64,000 nucleotides of DNA from Micromonospora gifhornensis (GCF_016863515.1 NZ_BOPA01000020.1:164949-228948), one strand, 5' to 3'; numbered from the stretch's first letter, positions 48,874-58,067 are shown. Notes: a model not told the origin generated them from the letters alone. Numbers and translations: made by a program.

Positions 48874-50150
48874 GTCACCCGCCCCGCCGGCACCGGCAGC
48901 GGGAACCGCACCCGTACCCGCCAGCCACCGCCGGCCCGCGGACCGACCTCCAGTTCGCCACCGTGCGTGGCGACCCGTTCCCGCATCCCGATCAGCCCCA
49001 GGCCGTCGGCGTTCGGTGCCCGGCTGCCCCGGCCGTCGTCGGTCACTTCGATCTCCACCTCCTGCGCCAGATAGCGGATCCGTACGTCGAGCAGCCGCGC
49101 CCCGGTGGCGTGCTTCAACACGTTGGTGACCGCCTCCTGCACCACCCGGTACACGGCCTGGGAGACGGATTCGGGCAGCGGCGTCGGGTCACCGTACACC
49201 CCGAGGGTGGCCTCCAGGCCGGCCTCGCGGGCCCGGGTGACCACCGCCTCGACCTGCGCGATCCCGGCCACCTGCTGGGGGGCGTCGGGTTCGCTGTCGC
49301 GGGCCCGCAGCACACCGAGCATCCGGCGCAGCTCGTCCACCGCCGTGCGGGCGGACTCCTCGATCGCGGTCAGGGCGGTCCGGGCCTTGTCCGGGTCCTT
49401 GTCGAAGACCCGCCGGCAGGCCGCCGCCTGTACGCCCATCACCGACACGTGGTGGGCGACCACGTCGTGCAGCTCGCGGGCGATGCGGACCCGTTCGCCG
49501 ACCACCGCGTTCTCGCGTGCCTCGGCCTGCGACCGACGCAACGCCTCGGCCTGCTCGGCCACCTCGTGCTGTCGGCGGGCGGCGACCCACGCGGTCTCGC
49601 CGAAGAAATACGCGAAACCGAAGAACAGCACATTGATCAGGACGCCGGTGACGATCGCGGCGAGGATGGGCGGCACGGGCCCGACCGCGTCCGCGAAGGC
49701 GTCCGGCGGCAGACTGCCGAGGTTGATCCCGTAGGAGATCGCCAGCCACACGAACATGGCGACGATCACGCCGACGCGCACCCGACGGGACAGCCGCCGA
49801 TCGCGCCCCCACGCGCCGAGGGTGAAAATGGCGGCGAACAGCGCCCACTGGGACAGCTGCCACTCGGGTACGGCCCGGACCTGCGACCCGATGAACGCGG
49901 CGGAGATGAGCAGCGCGGTGACGGTGGGGTAGCGGCGGCGACAGATCAGCGGCAGCGGCACCGCGACGGTCCAGAGGATCTGTTCGAGGCCGGACGGGGG
50001 CGGCCCGAGCAGGAACGACCCGGTGCTGTGCGCCAGGGTGAGGCTGAACAGCGCCAGGGCCGTCGCCGCCAGACCGGCGTAGAGGTCCACCCGCTGCTGC
50101 TCGGGGGTGGGCCCCGGCCGCCGCCACCCGTCGGCTGTCTCGCTGGTCAC
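48870..50150 (-). CDS. Sensor histidine kinase (HisKA_3, NarX/DesK type)
   Basis: 426 residues. It has about five to six membrane segments in the first 200 residues with no large external domain, then a dimerisation helix with phospho-acceptor His in RELHDVVAHHVSVMGVQ, and an ATPase domain with VQEAVTNVLKHA and TDDGRG plus GLGLIGMRERV. GTG start at 50150. Membrane-intrinsic sensing fits LiaS/DesK-like kinases that watch membrane stress. The operon order is kinase, regulator, ATPase, permease. Confidence 0.92.
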   Translation of the reverse strand: MTSETADGWRRPGPTPEQQRVDLYAGLAATALALFSLTLAHSTGSFLLGPPPSGLEQILWTVAVPLPLICRRRYPTVTALLISAAFIGSQVRAVPEWQLSQWALFAAIFTLGAWGRDRRLSRRVRVGVIVAMFVWLAISYGINLGSLPPDAFADAVGPVPPILAAIVTGVLINVLFFGFAYFFGETAWVAARRQHEVAEQAEALRRSQAEARENAVVGERVRIARELHDVVAHHVSVMGVQAAACRRVFDKDPDKARTALTAIEESARTAVDELRRMLGVLRARDSEPDAPQQVAGIAQVEAVVTRAREAGLEATLGVYGDPTPLPESVSQAVYRVVQEAVTNVLKHATGARLLDVRIRYLAQEVEIEVTDDGRGSRAPNADGLGLIGMRERVATHGGELEVGPRAGGGWRVRVRFPLPVPAGRVT

Positions 50151-50244
50151 TCGGGTCAGGATGCCACTTCCGTGGCCGGTGACCCAACCTGCGCCGACGT
50201 GATGTCGGTCGAACAGGTGGGGCTGCTCGCGGCAGGTGGTGCGG

Positions 50245-52266
50245 TCAGCCGATCCCGGCGCCGACCATCGGCGGCAGCGGGCAGTGCAGCAGACCGCAGA
50301 TCGTCCGCAGCAGTTCGATCTCGGCCACCGTCATCATCTGGTCGTGGCTGATCACCGCCACCACGGCCGCGACCAGACGCTCCTTGTCCGCCGGGCGGAG
50401 CCCGTCGAGCACCGGCCAGGCGCTCTCCAGGGCCAGCACGCCGTTGTCCGGCGGCGCGTACGCCCAGGTGGTGCCGGGCAGCAGGATGTCGATGCCGGCC
50501 TGGAAGGCGCGTTGCGCGTCGGCGGGCTCGGCGTGCCCCACCTGGGCGAGCGTGGCCAGCAGGAAGCCCGCCGCGGAGCGGGCGTCGGTGAGCGTGCGCC
50601 GGTCGGTGCGCCAGCGCGAGTCCGGTCGCAGCGATTCCTGGATCTCGGCCAGCATCAGCCGGGACAGGCAGTACTCGGAGACGTTTATCGCTCCGTCGGC
50701 GTGGATCAGCGTGAACACCGCCGCCACGGTCGACTCCAGTTCCGGAGCCGGTCGGCTACGCAGGGCCGGGAAGGTCAGCTCGGCCAGCGGCAGCACGAGC
50801 ATCGGATGCAGCCCGGTCAGCGCCTGCGCCTGACCGAGCGCGGCGTCGGCCAGCTCGCGGCCGTGCTGCTGGGCCAGGGCAGCGTGCTGGTGCTGCCGGA
50901 CCTGCGGCTCGGCGCTGATCAGCAGGCCCAGCAGCAGCGGCACGGCGGTGTCGCGGTCGCGGGCCCGGTCGAGCAGCGGGGCCGGGATCTGGTCGAGCAG
51001 GGCTGCGGCGTGCTGGTAGGCGTTCTCCGTCGGCGCGGCCACCCGCCCGAGCACCTCGGTCGGCGCGACACGCACCCGGGTTCCCGCCACCGGCAACGGC
51101 GACGCGTCCGGGCGTACCCCACCGGTTGCCCCCGCCCCGGCGGCCCGGCCGGGCGCGACCTGGTCGGGTGGGGTCTGGCCGGGCGCGGGTTGCGGCGGTG
51201 CGGACGGTGCCAGGCCCAGTGCGACGTCCTCCTGCCGGCCCGACGGTGGCGCTGCCGCCCACTGCCGGGACAGCCGTTGCAGCTCGGCCGGGTCGAAGGA
51301 CGGCTCCAACGCGCGGATCCGGTCGGCCAGCGGCGGGTGGGTGGCGAACCAGGAGGTCCGGGCCGCCTCGCCGAAGAGCATGTGCCCGACCTCGTCGCGC
51401 TTGGGCGACCTCAGCTCCGAGCCGTCGGAGAGACCACCGATCTTCTTCAGGGCTCCGGCGATGCCCCGGGTCTGCCGGGTGTACTGCACGGCCGAGGCGT
51501 CGGCGAGGTACTCCCGTTGCCGCGACACCGAGGCCTGGATGAGCCGCCCGGCGAGCACGCCGACGTACCCGGCGACCAGCAGTGCCAGCCCCACCAGCAG
51601 CAGCGGGTTGGCTCCACCGCCACTGTTGCCGCGTTGCCGGTTGCCGCCGCTGATCAGCCCGGAACGGGACAGGCCCCGGCCGATCACGGTCAGGAACAGG
51701 ATGCCGAACAGCAGGCCCATCAGCCGGATGTTGAGCCGCATGTCCCCGTTGACCACGTGCGCGAACTCGTGCGCGATGACCCCTTGGAGTTCGTCGCGGT
51801 TGAGGCGCTGCAACGCGCCCCGGGTGACCGCGACGGCGGCGTCCGACGGGCCCCAACCGGCGGCGAAGGCGTTGATCGCCGTCTCCTCCGGCAGGACGTA
51901 GACCTCCGGCACCGGTACGCCGGAGGCCAGCGCCATCTCCTCCACCACGTTGCGCAGCCGGCGCAGCTCCGGGTCGGTGGTGTCCGGCGGCACCGGCACT
52001 CCGCCCAGCTCACGGGCCACCTTCCCGCCACCGCCGCGCAACGCGAGGGTACGCACCAGCGCGGCCAGCCCGATCGCCGCGACGGTCGCCACGGTCACCA
52101 TGGCCACGAAGCCGGCCAGTTGTCCGGGGTCGGCGGCGGTGGCGTTGAACGCGAAGATCGCCGCGACGTTCACCACCACCACGATGCCGATCACGGCCAG
52201 CACGAACAGCAGCACCAGCCGGGTCGACAGCCGGCGAACCTGACGCTGCCGTTCGAAGAAGTTCAT
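50245..52266 (-). CDS. M48-family membrane metalloprotease (HtpX-like) with long C-terminal extension
   Basis: 673 residues. It has two N-terminal membrane segments (about 15-40 and 50-72), the zinc motif HEFAH at 166-170 with the third ligand in REYLADASAV, and two membrane segments between. That part is HtpX-like and needs about 300 residues. The remainder is a Pro/Ala-rich linker (about 330-400) and a helical domain. The end (SHDQMMTVAEIELLRTICGLLHCP) resembles TerB-type acidic helical domains. Its ATG overlaps the LemA stop, so the two are co-translated; LemA plus M48 is a recurrent pair. Confidence 0.9.
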   Translation of the reverse strand: MNFFERQRQVRRLSTRLVLLFVLAVIGIVVVVNVAAIFAFNATAADPGQLAGFVAMVTVATVAAIGLAALVRTLALRGGGGKVARELGGVPVPPDTTDPELRRLRNVVEEMALASGVPVPEVYVLPEETAINAFAAGWGPSDAAVAVTRGALQRLNRDELQGVIAHEFAHVVNGDMRLNIRLMGLLFGILFLTVIGRGLSRSGLISGGNRQRGNSGGGANPLLLVGLALLVAGYVGVLAGRLIQASVSRQREYLADASAVQYTRQTRGIAGALKKIGGLSDGSELRSPKRDEVGHMLFGEAARTSWFATHPPLADRIRALEPSFDPAELQRLSRQWAAAPPSGRQEDVALGLAPSAPPQPAPGQTPPDQVAPGRAAGAGATGGVRPDASPLPVAGTRVRVAPTEVLGRVAAPTENAYQHAAALLDQIPAPLLDRARDRDTAVPLLLGLLISAEPQVRQHQHAALAQQHGRELADAALGQAQALTGLHPMLVLPLAELTFPALRSRPAPELESTVAAVFTLIHADGAINVSEYCLSRLMLAEIQESLRPDSRWRTDRRTLTDARSAAGFLLATLAQVGHAEPADAQRAFQAGIDILLPGTTWAYAPPDNGVLALESAWPVLDGLRPADKERLVAAVVAVISHDQMMTVAEIELLRTICGLLHCPLPPMVGAGIG

Positions 52267-52862
52267 CAGAAGGAGACCTGCGGGGCCTGACGCTGCTGCG
52301 GGTCGTCCGGCTCGAACAGCGCGGCCGGCCCGAAGGAGAACATCCCCGCGATCAGGCTGGACGGGAAGACCTCACGCTTGTTGTTGTAGGTCATCACCGC
52401 GTCGTTGTACGCCTGCCGGGCGAAGGCGACCCGGTTCTCCGTCGAGGTCAGCTCCTCCGACAGCTGCATCATGTTCTGGTTGGCCTTCAGGTCCGGGTAC
52501 GCCTCGGAGAGCGCGAACAGCCGACCCAGGGTGGCGGTGAGCGCATTCTCCGCGCCGCTGAGCTGCTGCATCGCCGCCGGGTCGCCCGGCGCTGCGGCGG
52601 CCGTGGCCTGCGCGTTGACCGCGGCGTTACGGGCCTTGATCACCGCCTCCAGGGTCTCCCGCTCGTGCTTGAGGTAGCCCTTGGCGGTCTCCACCAGGTT
52701 GGGGATCAGATCGTGCCGGCGCACCAACTGCACGTCGATCTGGGCGAAGGCGTTGCGGTACGTGTTGCGGGCCCGAACCAAGCCGTTGTAGATCGACACC
52801 CCGAAACCGAGCACCGCCACGACGATCAGGACCAGGCACACCAAACCGATGATCACTTCCAC
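52266..52862 (-). CDS. LemA-family protein
   Basis: 198 residues. It has an N-terminal membrane segment (about 3-22), then the LemA core: YNGLVRARNTYRNAFAQIDVQLVRRHDLIPNLVETAKGY (excerpts YNGLV, DVQLVRRHDLIPNLVE) and a long helical bundle, ending in LFEPDDPQQRQ. GTG at 52862 has GGGGAG 6 bases upstream. It is the first gene of a two-gene operon with the M48 protease and probably acts at the membrane with it. Confidence 0.95.
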   Translation of the reverse strand: MEVIIGLVCLVLIVVAVLGFGVSIYNGLVRARNTYRNAFAQIDVQLVRRHDLIPNLVETAKGYLKHERETLEAVIKARNAAVNAQATAAAAPGDPAAMQQLSGAENALTATLGRLFALSEAYPDLKANQNMMQLSEELTSTENRVAFARQAYNDAVMTYNNKREVFPSSLIAGMFSFGPAALFEPDDPQQRQAPQVSF

Positions 52863-52954
52863 GGCAACTCCCCAGGTCCGCACCAGTTCCGTCAAGCCCA
52901 CCCTACTGACGCCCCACCACCCGCGCTCCCCGCACGACCGCCGCCCGGCAGCAT

Positions 52955-53012
52955 TGATCATGAGGTTGGCGGCGGTGGAGGATCTCCACGACTGCCGCCA
53001 ACCTCATGATCA
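52955..53012. repeat. Intergenic nested inverted repeat (19-bp arms with 6-bp inner stem)
   Basis: Outer arms 52955-52973 and 52994-53012 are perfectly complementary. The 20-base centre contains GTGGAG (52975-52980) and CTCCAC (52984-52989), so the whole unit folds as a near-continuous hairpin of 58 bases. It lies downstream of the 53032-53976 gene and upstream of the lemA gene. A related partial copy is at 58068-58086. Confidence 0.8.
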
Positions 53013-53031
53013 GCAGGGCTGGGGTAGGGGA

Positions 53032-53976
53032 TCAGCGGGCGGCGCGGCGGGCCTTGAGGGCGCTGTCGACGACGTCCCAGAGGGTGGTGGCGACGATGAC
53101 CACGATGCTGATCCGTGCGACGGTGTCGATGCCGCCGTCGCGCAGCCAGGCGAAGCGGGCGACGAAGTCGGGGTTGAACAACCTGTCGTTGGTCAGCAGC
53201 CAGATCACCGGCACCGCGTACGCCAGGTTGAGTGCGGCGTTGACGGCGACCAGCGGCCAGGTCCACCGGCGGGCCCGGTACTTGGCGACCTCCAGCCCGA
53301 TGCTGGCGACCAGGACGACGAGCAGTGCCGGCAGCCAGAAGCTCCAGAGCGCGGGGTCGAGGAGCGGCAACCGGACGCCGTCGCCGACCACCGTCTGGAA
53401 GTGCTGCCACGGCAGGGCGGCGATGAGCAGGACCAGGAACACGATCGAGGCGCACACGTCGGTGAGGCTGACGTCCCGCTCGACGGGCTCGTCCGGGAGC
53501 TGATCGACGCTCCACTCCGGCCGGTTGAGCGGGGTGCCCACCCGCTCCATGATCGCGAAGATCAGGGTCACCCAGAAGGCGATCTGCACCGCGACGTTGA
53601 ACGCCGCCACGATGCCCTTGCCGATCGCGCCGCCGGCGTTGTCGGAGACGGTGGCCTCCAGCACGCCCATCAGCACACCGATGATGGCCGGAATGGTGCT
53701 CAGCAGCCCGATCATCAGTCGTTGCCAGGCCAGGTAGTACGTCGGGCCGATCAGTTGCAGTCGCCGGTCGGCGTACCGGGCGGCCAGCTCGGCGGGGTTG
53801 CCCAGCTCGGTGAGCACCTCGCGCTCGGCCGTCGCGGCGTCGACCCCTTCGGCCGTCCGACCGTCGACCATGTCAGCGATCGAGGCGCGCAGTTCGTCGG
53901 CGATCTCCTCGCGGCGCGCCGTCGGCACCGAGCGCAGGGTGGCGGCGAGGTATCTGTCGGTCAGCGAGGTCGTCAT
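53032..53976 (-). CDS. Membrane protein with PadR-linked prefix domain (HAAS-like)
   Basis: 314 residues. The soluble N-terminal domain (about 1-72: LTDRYLAATLRSVPTARREEI, then REVLTELGNPAELAARYADR) is the prefix domain that accompanies PadR regulators. About seven membrane segments follow. The ATG at 53976 has AAGGAG about 8 bases upstream and overlaps the PadR stop (ATGA). The pair resembles PadR/permease modules that respond to envelope stress; the job of the membrane part is unknown. Confidence 0.85.
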   Translation of the reverse strand: MTTSLTDRYLAATLRSVPTARREEIADELRASIADMVDGRTAEGVDAATAEREVLTELGNPAELAARYADRRLQLIGPTYYLAWQRLMIGLLSTIPAIIGVLMGVLEATVSDNAGGAIGKGIVAAFNVAVQIAFWVTLIFAIMERVGTPLNRPEWSVDQLPDEPVERDVSLTDVCASIVFLVLLIAALPWQHFQTVVGDGVRLPLLDPALWSFWLPALLVVLVASIGLEVAKYRARRWTWPLVAVNAALNLAYAVPVIWLLTNDRLFNPDFVARFAWLRDGGIDTVARISIVVIVATTLWDVVDSALKARRAAR

Positions 53977-54314
53977 CGGGGGGCTCCTTCGATCAGGGCG
54001 GTCAAAGAGGTCTGCACGGCGGCGAGGTCGGTGAGCAGGCGGTCCAGCACCTGCTCGCCCGCCTCGCTGGTGCGGTAGAACTTGCGCGGCCGGCTTTCCT
54101 CGGTGTTCCACTCGCTGGTCAGCAGCCCCTGCTCCTCGAGCCGGCGCAACAGCGGGTAGAGGGTGTTGGCGTCCACCGGAAAGCCGTGTCCGGTGAGCCG
54201 TTGCAGCAGCGCGTACCCGTAGCCGGGTTGGCGCAGCGCCACCAGGCTGGCCACCACCACCGTCCCCCGGCGTAATTCCTGCAGATGCGTCCGCAACACG
54301 TCGTCACTGCCCAT
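53973..54314 (-). CDS. PadR-family transcriptional regulator
   Basis: 113 residues, a winged helix: RRGTVVVASLVALRQPGYGYALLQRL, then VDANTLYPLLRRLEEQGLLTSEW (excerpts) and a C-terminal dimerisation helix. ATG at 54314. A 6-bp inverted repeat and direct repeats lie immediately upstream. Its target is likely its own operon with the prefix-domain membrane protein. Confidence 0.92.
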   Translation of the reverse strand: MGSDDVLRTHLQELRRGTVVVASLVALRQPGYGYALLQRLTGHGFPVDANTLYPLLRRLEEQGLLTSEWNTEESRPRKFYRTSEAGEQVLDRLLTDLAAVQTSLTALIEGAPR

Positions 54315-54326
54315 GCGTCACACCAT

Positions 54327-54404
54327 ACTGTGTGGCGCACAGTGTTGTCCAGTGGCCAATGGTGTTGGTGGGGCAATAGTGTTGTATGGGCAATGGTGTT
54401 GGTC
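54327..54404. promoter_or_regulatory. PadR operator and 17-bp iterons upstream of the padR-type gene
   Basis: ACTGTG (54327-54332) and CACAGT (54338-54343) form an inverted repeat with a 5-base spacer, 13 bases before the start codon on the minus strand. Three 17-base direct repeats of consensus GGGCAATGGTGTTGGT start at 54354, 54371 and 54388, and a degenerate unit overlaps the palindrome at 54334. Confidence 0.6.
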
Positions 54405-54488
54405 GCCCGACATGGTGTCAGTCGGGGAAATTCGCGTCACACGCTAAAACTTTGCAGCGTATGCACCTTTGGCCTTACGGTTTCTGAC

Positions 54489-55103
54489 GTGCAGGTGGAC
54501 GAGCTGACGACGCTGGGGCGACGGGACCGCAAGAAGCGGCAGACCCGAGCCGCCCTGGCCGCCGCCGCGCTGCGGCTGGTCGCCGAGCGCGGCCTCGACC
54601 AGGTGACGGTCGAGGACATCAGCGAGGCGGCGGACGTCTCCGCCCGTACCTTCTTCAACTACTTCCCGACCAAGGACGACGCCCTGGTGGGCGACAGCGA
54701 GGGCGACCGCGAGCGAGTGCTGCGGGCCCTGGCCGCCGTACCCGCCGAGCAACCCGCGCTGGAAGCGCTGCGCCGCGCCTTCATCGGGGCCGTCGAGGAG
54801 GCGCAGGGCGACGCCGAACTGTGGCAGCTGAGGTTGCGGGTGGTGACCCAGCATCCGGTGCTGCTGGGCCGCCTGGTCACCGGCAACGCCACCACCGAAC
54901 GGGCCCTCGTCGAGGCGATCGCCGCGCGTACCGGACTGCCGGCCGACGACGCGTACCCGGCGCTGGTCGTGGCGGTCGCGGGGGCTGCCCTGCGGGCCGC
55001 GATGATCCGGTGGGCGACCGGCGATGCCCACCGGCTGGCCACGCTGCTCGACGAGTCGTTCGCCACCATCGCCGCCGGCCTGCCCGACCCCCGCACCGGC
55101 TGA
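54489..55103 (+). CDS. TetR-family transcriptional regulator
   Basis: 204 residues. The N-terminal HTH (about 14-60) has RKKRQTRAALAAAALRLVAERGLDQVTVEDISEAADVSARTFFNYFPTKD (excerpts VTVEDISEAADVS and FFNYFPTKDD), a close match to the MftR-like branch of TetR. The ligand domain is helical. GTG 54489 or GTG 54495 starts it; there is no ribosome-binding site, so it may be leaderless. It is 169 bases upstream of an MFS exporter on the same strand and probably controls it. Confidence 0.87.
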   Translation: MQVDELTTLGRRDRKKRQTRAALAAAALRLVAERGLDQVTVEDISEAADVSARTFFNYFPTKDDALVGDSEGDRERVLRALAAVPAEQPALEALRRAFIGAVEEAQGDAELWQLRLRVVTQHPVLLGRLVTGNATTERALVEAIAARTGLPADDAYPALVVAVAGAALRAAMIRWATGDAHRLATLLDESFATIAAGLPDPRTG

Positions 55104-55272
55104 CCACGGGCCCGCCGCCCGCCGAGCCCGTCACCCACCCGAATCTGCCGCCTGCCGAGCCTGCCGCCTGCCGAGTCCGGCGTGTGTCGAGCCCGGCTGC
55201 GGCACCCAGACCAGGACCACCTGTCCGGCGCGACCGCGTCGAGGACTGAACCATGCGTGAGGAAGAAGTGTC

Positions 55273-56853
55273 ATGACGACTGCGATCGAGCCGGTCGACG
55301 CCGCAGGGGCGGACGGCGGCCGGATGTCCCGCCGGGAGATCCTCCAGGCCCTCTCCGGGCTGATGGTGGGGATGTTCGTGGCGATCCTCGCCTCGACGGT
55401 GGTCGCGAACGCGCTGCCGCGCATCATCGCCGACCTCAACGGCAGCCAGACCGTCTACACCTGGATCGTCACCAGCGAACTGCTGGCCATGACCGCCACC
55501 GTGCCGTTGTGGGGCAAGATGGCCGACCTCTACAGCAAGAAGCTGCTGATCCAGCTCTCCCTCGGGCTGTTCGTGCTCGGCTCGTTGGTCGCCGGTCTCA
55601 CCCCGAATGTGGAGGTGCTGCTGGTCAGCCGGGTGATCCAGGGCGTCGGCGCGGGTGGCATGACCGCCCTGGCGATGATCGTGATGGCGGCCATGATCCC
55701 GCCGCGTGAGCTGGGCCGCTACGCCGGCATCTTCGGCGCGGTGTTCGGTGTCGGCACCATCGCCGGCCCGCTGATCGGCGGCGTGCTGGTGGACACCTCG
55801 TGGCTGGGCTGGCGCTGGTGCTTCCTGATCGGGGTGCCGTTCAGCTTCCTCTCCATCTTCCTGCTCCAGCGCACCCTGCACCTGCCGATCATCCGCCGCA
55901 AGGCCCGCATCGACTGGGCCGGCGCGGCACTGATCACCGCCGGTGTGTGCACCCTGCTGATCTGGTCCTCGCTGGCCGGGCACAAGTTCGCCTGGGCCTC
56001 CGGCTGGACCGCGCTCATGGTCGTCGGTGGTCTGGCGCTGCTGGTGGTGGCCGTCTGGGTCGAGTCCCGGGCCGCCGAGCCGATCATTCCGCTGGAGATC
56101 TTCCGCAGCCGTACGGTCACGCTGACCACCGTCGCCAGCATGCTGGTCGGCGTCGCCCTGTTCGGCGGGACGGTCTTCCTGTCCCAGTACTTCCAGACCT
56201 CCCTGGGCAAGTCGCCGACCATCGCCGGCCTGATGAGCCTGCCGATGATCCTCGGTCTGCTGGTCTCCTCCACGATCGCCGGCCAGCTCATCACGAAGTA
56301 CGGCAGGTGGAAGGCGTACCTGGTGGCCGGGGCCGCCATCATGGGCGTCGCGATGCTGCTGCTGTCGACCATCGACATCGACACCCCGCTGCCGCTGCTG
56401 TTCAGCTACATGGCGCTGCTCGGCATCGGGGTCGGCATGCTCATGCAGAACCTGGTGCTGGCGGCACAGAACGACGTGCCCGCCCACGAACTGGGTGCGG
56501 CCACCTCGGTGCTCACCTTCTTCCGCAGCATGGGCGGCGCGATCGGGGTCAGCGCCCTCGGCGCGGTGCTGGCCAACCGGGTCACCGGCCTGATGACCGC
56601 GCAACTCGGACCGGCCGCCGGTGCGACCGACGGCGGCACCACCGAGGTACCCGACCTGTCCACCCTGCCGGAGCCGGTGCTGGTGATCGTGCAGAACGCG
56701 TACGCCACCGCCACCTCGGAGCTGTTCCTGATCGGCGCGCCGATCGCGTTCCTCGCCCTGCTGGCGGTGCTGTTCATCCGGGAGAAGCCGCTGCACACCC
56801 TCAGCGGCGACGAGCGGGCCCGCCAGGAGGCGAACCTGCCCGTCGCACACTGA
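55273..56853 (+). CDS. DHA2-type MFS multidrug exporter
   Basis: 526 residues, 14 expected membrane segments. It has the motif A-type loop GKMADLYSKK after helix 2 and motif C-like residues GAVFGVGTIAGPLIGGVLVD in helix 5 (excerpt VGTIAGPLIGG), as in QacA/EmrB-like drug/proton antiporters. A GAGGAAGAAG stretch precedes the ATG. Follows the TetR gene; a perfect 13-bp hairpin ends the unit. Confidence 0.92.
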   Translation: MTTAIEPVDAAGADGGRMSRREILQALSGLMVGMFVAILASTVVANALPRIIADLNGSQTVYTWIVTSELLAMTATVPLWGKMADLYSKKLLIQLSLGLFVLGSLVAGLTPNVEVLLVSRVIQGVGAGGMTALAMIVMAAMIPPRELGRYAGIFGAVFGVGTIAGPLIGGVLVDTSWLGWRWCFLIGVPFSFLSIFLLQRTLHLPIIRRKARIDWAGAALITAGVCTLLIWSSLAGHKFAWASGWTALMVVGGLALLVVAVWVESRAAEPIIPLEIFRSRTVTLTTVASMLVGVALFGGTVFLSQYFQTSLGKSPTIAGLMSLPMILGLLVSSTIAGQLITKYGRWKAYLVAGAAIMGVAMLLLSTIDIDTPLPLLFSYMALLGIGVGMLMQNLVLAAQNDVPAHELGAATSVLTFFRSMGGAIGVSALGAVLANRVTGLMTAQLGPAAGATDGGTTEVPDLSTLPEPVLVIVQNAYATATSELFLIGAPIAFLALLAVLFIREKPLHTLSGDERARQEANLPVAH

Positions 56854-56871
56854 CCGAGATCTGGACTCGAC

Positions 56872-56900
56872 GTGGGGCGCCCGGCATCCGGGCGCCCCAC
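56872..56900. terminator. Strong bidirectional hairpin terminator
   Basis: A perfect 13-bp stem (56872-56884 with 56888-56900) with a 3-base loop lies between the convergent MFS and MetE-like genes. Confidence 0.82.
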
Positions 56901-56931
56901 GGTGGCGCCGTGGTCGATGTGTGCCGCTGCC

Positions 56932-57996
56932 TCACGCTCCCAGGCGTTCGGCGGCCATCGCGGTGCCCTCGATGCGAGCTTGGATCTTCGCCCAGGCGGT
57001 GTCCCTGGAGGTGGAACGGTCGTCGCTGAACGGCGCGAAGCCGCAGTCGTCGCAGCTACCCAACCGCTCCGGGGCGATGTACTCGGCGGCCCGGAGCACC
57101 CGGTCGCGGACCTGCTCCGGGGTTTCCACGACCGGGTCGACCGGGTCGGTCACCCCGACGAAGATCCGCTGGTCCGGCCGCGAGTGGGTGGCGACCTGGC
57201 GGAGTACCCGGTCCGGGTCGGCCTCGCTGGCGAGCTGGAGATAGAACACCCCAGCGTGCAGCGCGAACAGGCTCGGCAGCAGCTCGGCGTAGTCGACGTC
57301 GAGGCTGTGCGTGGAGTCCTGGTCGCCGCCGGGACAGGTGTGCACGCCGATCCGGGCCCGCTCCTGCTCGGTGAACCGGTCGAGCACCCGATTGTTGAGC
57401 GCCACGAACGAGTCGAGGAGTCCCTTGGAGGGGTCGAGCTTGACCGCCAGGCGCCCCTCGGTGAAGTCGAGCTGCACGCTGCTGGCCCCGGCGTCCAACG
57501 CCTCCCGGATATCCGCCTCGGCCTCGTTCACCAGGTCGTCGAGGAACGCCTCCCGGTCGTACCCGTCGATGCCCTCGGGTGGGTAGAGCAGGCTCAGCGC
57601 GGAGGGCGCGATCACCGACTGCTTGACCGGCACGGTCGCGTACCGCTGGGCGGCCCGCAGGTAGTCCACGGAGCGGGCCGCGTAGCGGAACGGGCCGGCG
57701 GTCAGCTTGGGCAACTGCCGGGAATGGCCGTCGGCGAACGGGATCTCCACCCCGTCGGCCGCCAGGTGATCAAGACCATGCACGGGGTACGTCGCGAAGC
57801 TGGGCTTGCGCTGTTCGCCGTCGGTGACCACGGGCGAGCCGAGCGCTTCGAAGCGGGCGATGGTGTCGCGTACGGCGTCGTCGTACCGGGACTGGAGGGC
57901 GTCGGAGTCGAGTCTGCCGGCCTCGTGTTCCGCGATGCCGGCGAGGAGTTGCGCAGGGCGGGGGATGCTTCCGATCGGTTCCGTCGGGAGACTCAT
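56932..57996 (-). CDS. MetE C-terminal-domain-like methionine synthase family protein
   Basis: 354 residues of the MetE catalytic (Meth_synt_2) fold alone, without the N-terminal folate-binding half of MetE. Zinc-site residues are visible: the His-Cys pair in IGVHTCPGGD and a Cys in GSCDDCGFAPF. An N-terminal LPTEPIGSIPRP strand marks the family. Possible roles are methyl transfer to homocysteine from a donor other than methyltetrahydrofolate, or another thiol methylation. It is sometimes annotated as full MetE, which the length does not support. Confidence 0.85.
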   Translation of the reverse strand: MSLPTEPIGSIPRPAQLLAGIAEHEAGRLDSDALQSRYDDAVRDTIARFEALGSPVVTDGEQRKPSFATYPVHGLDHLAADGVEIPFADGHSRQLPKLTAGPFRYAARSVDYLRAAQRYATVPVKQSVIAPSALSLLYPPEGIDGYDREAFLDDLVNEAEADIREALDAGASSVQLDFTEGRLAVKLDPSKGLLDSFVALNNRVLDRFTEQERARIGVHTCPGGDQDSTHSLDVDYAELLPSLFALHAGVFYLQLASEADPDRVLRQVATHSRPDQRIFVGVTDPVDPVVETPEQVRDRVLRAAEYIAPERLGSCDDCGFAPFSDDRSTSRDTAWAKIQARIEGTAMAAERLGA

Positions 57997-58067
57997 GCCA
58001 CGAACCTAGCGGCGCCCATCGATCCACTCAACGTGTTCGCCCCGGTGCGCGCAGCAGTTGCCGCACC

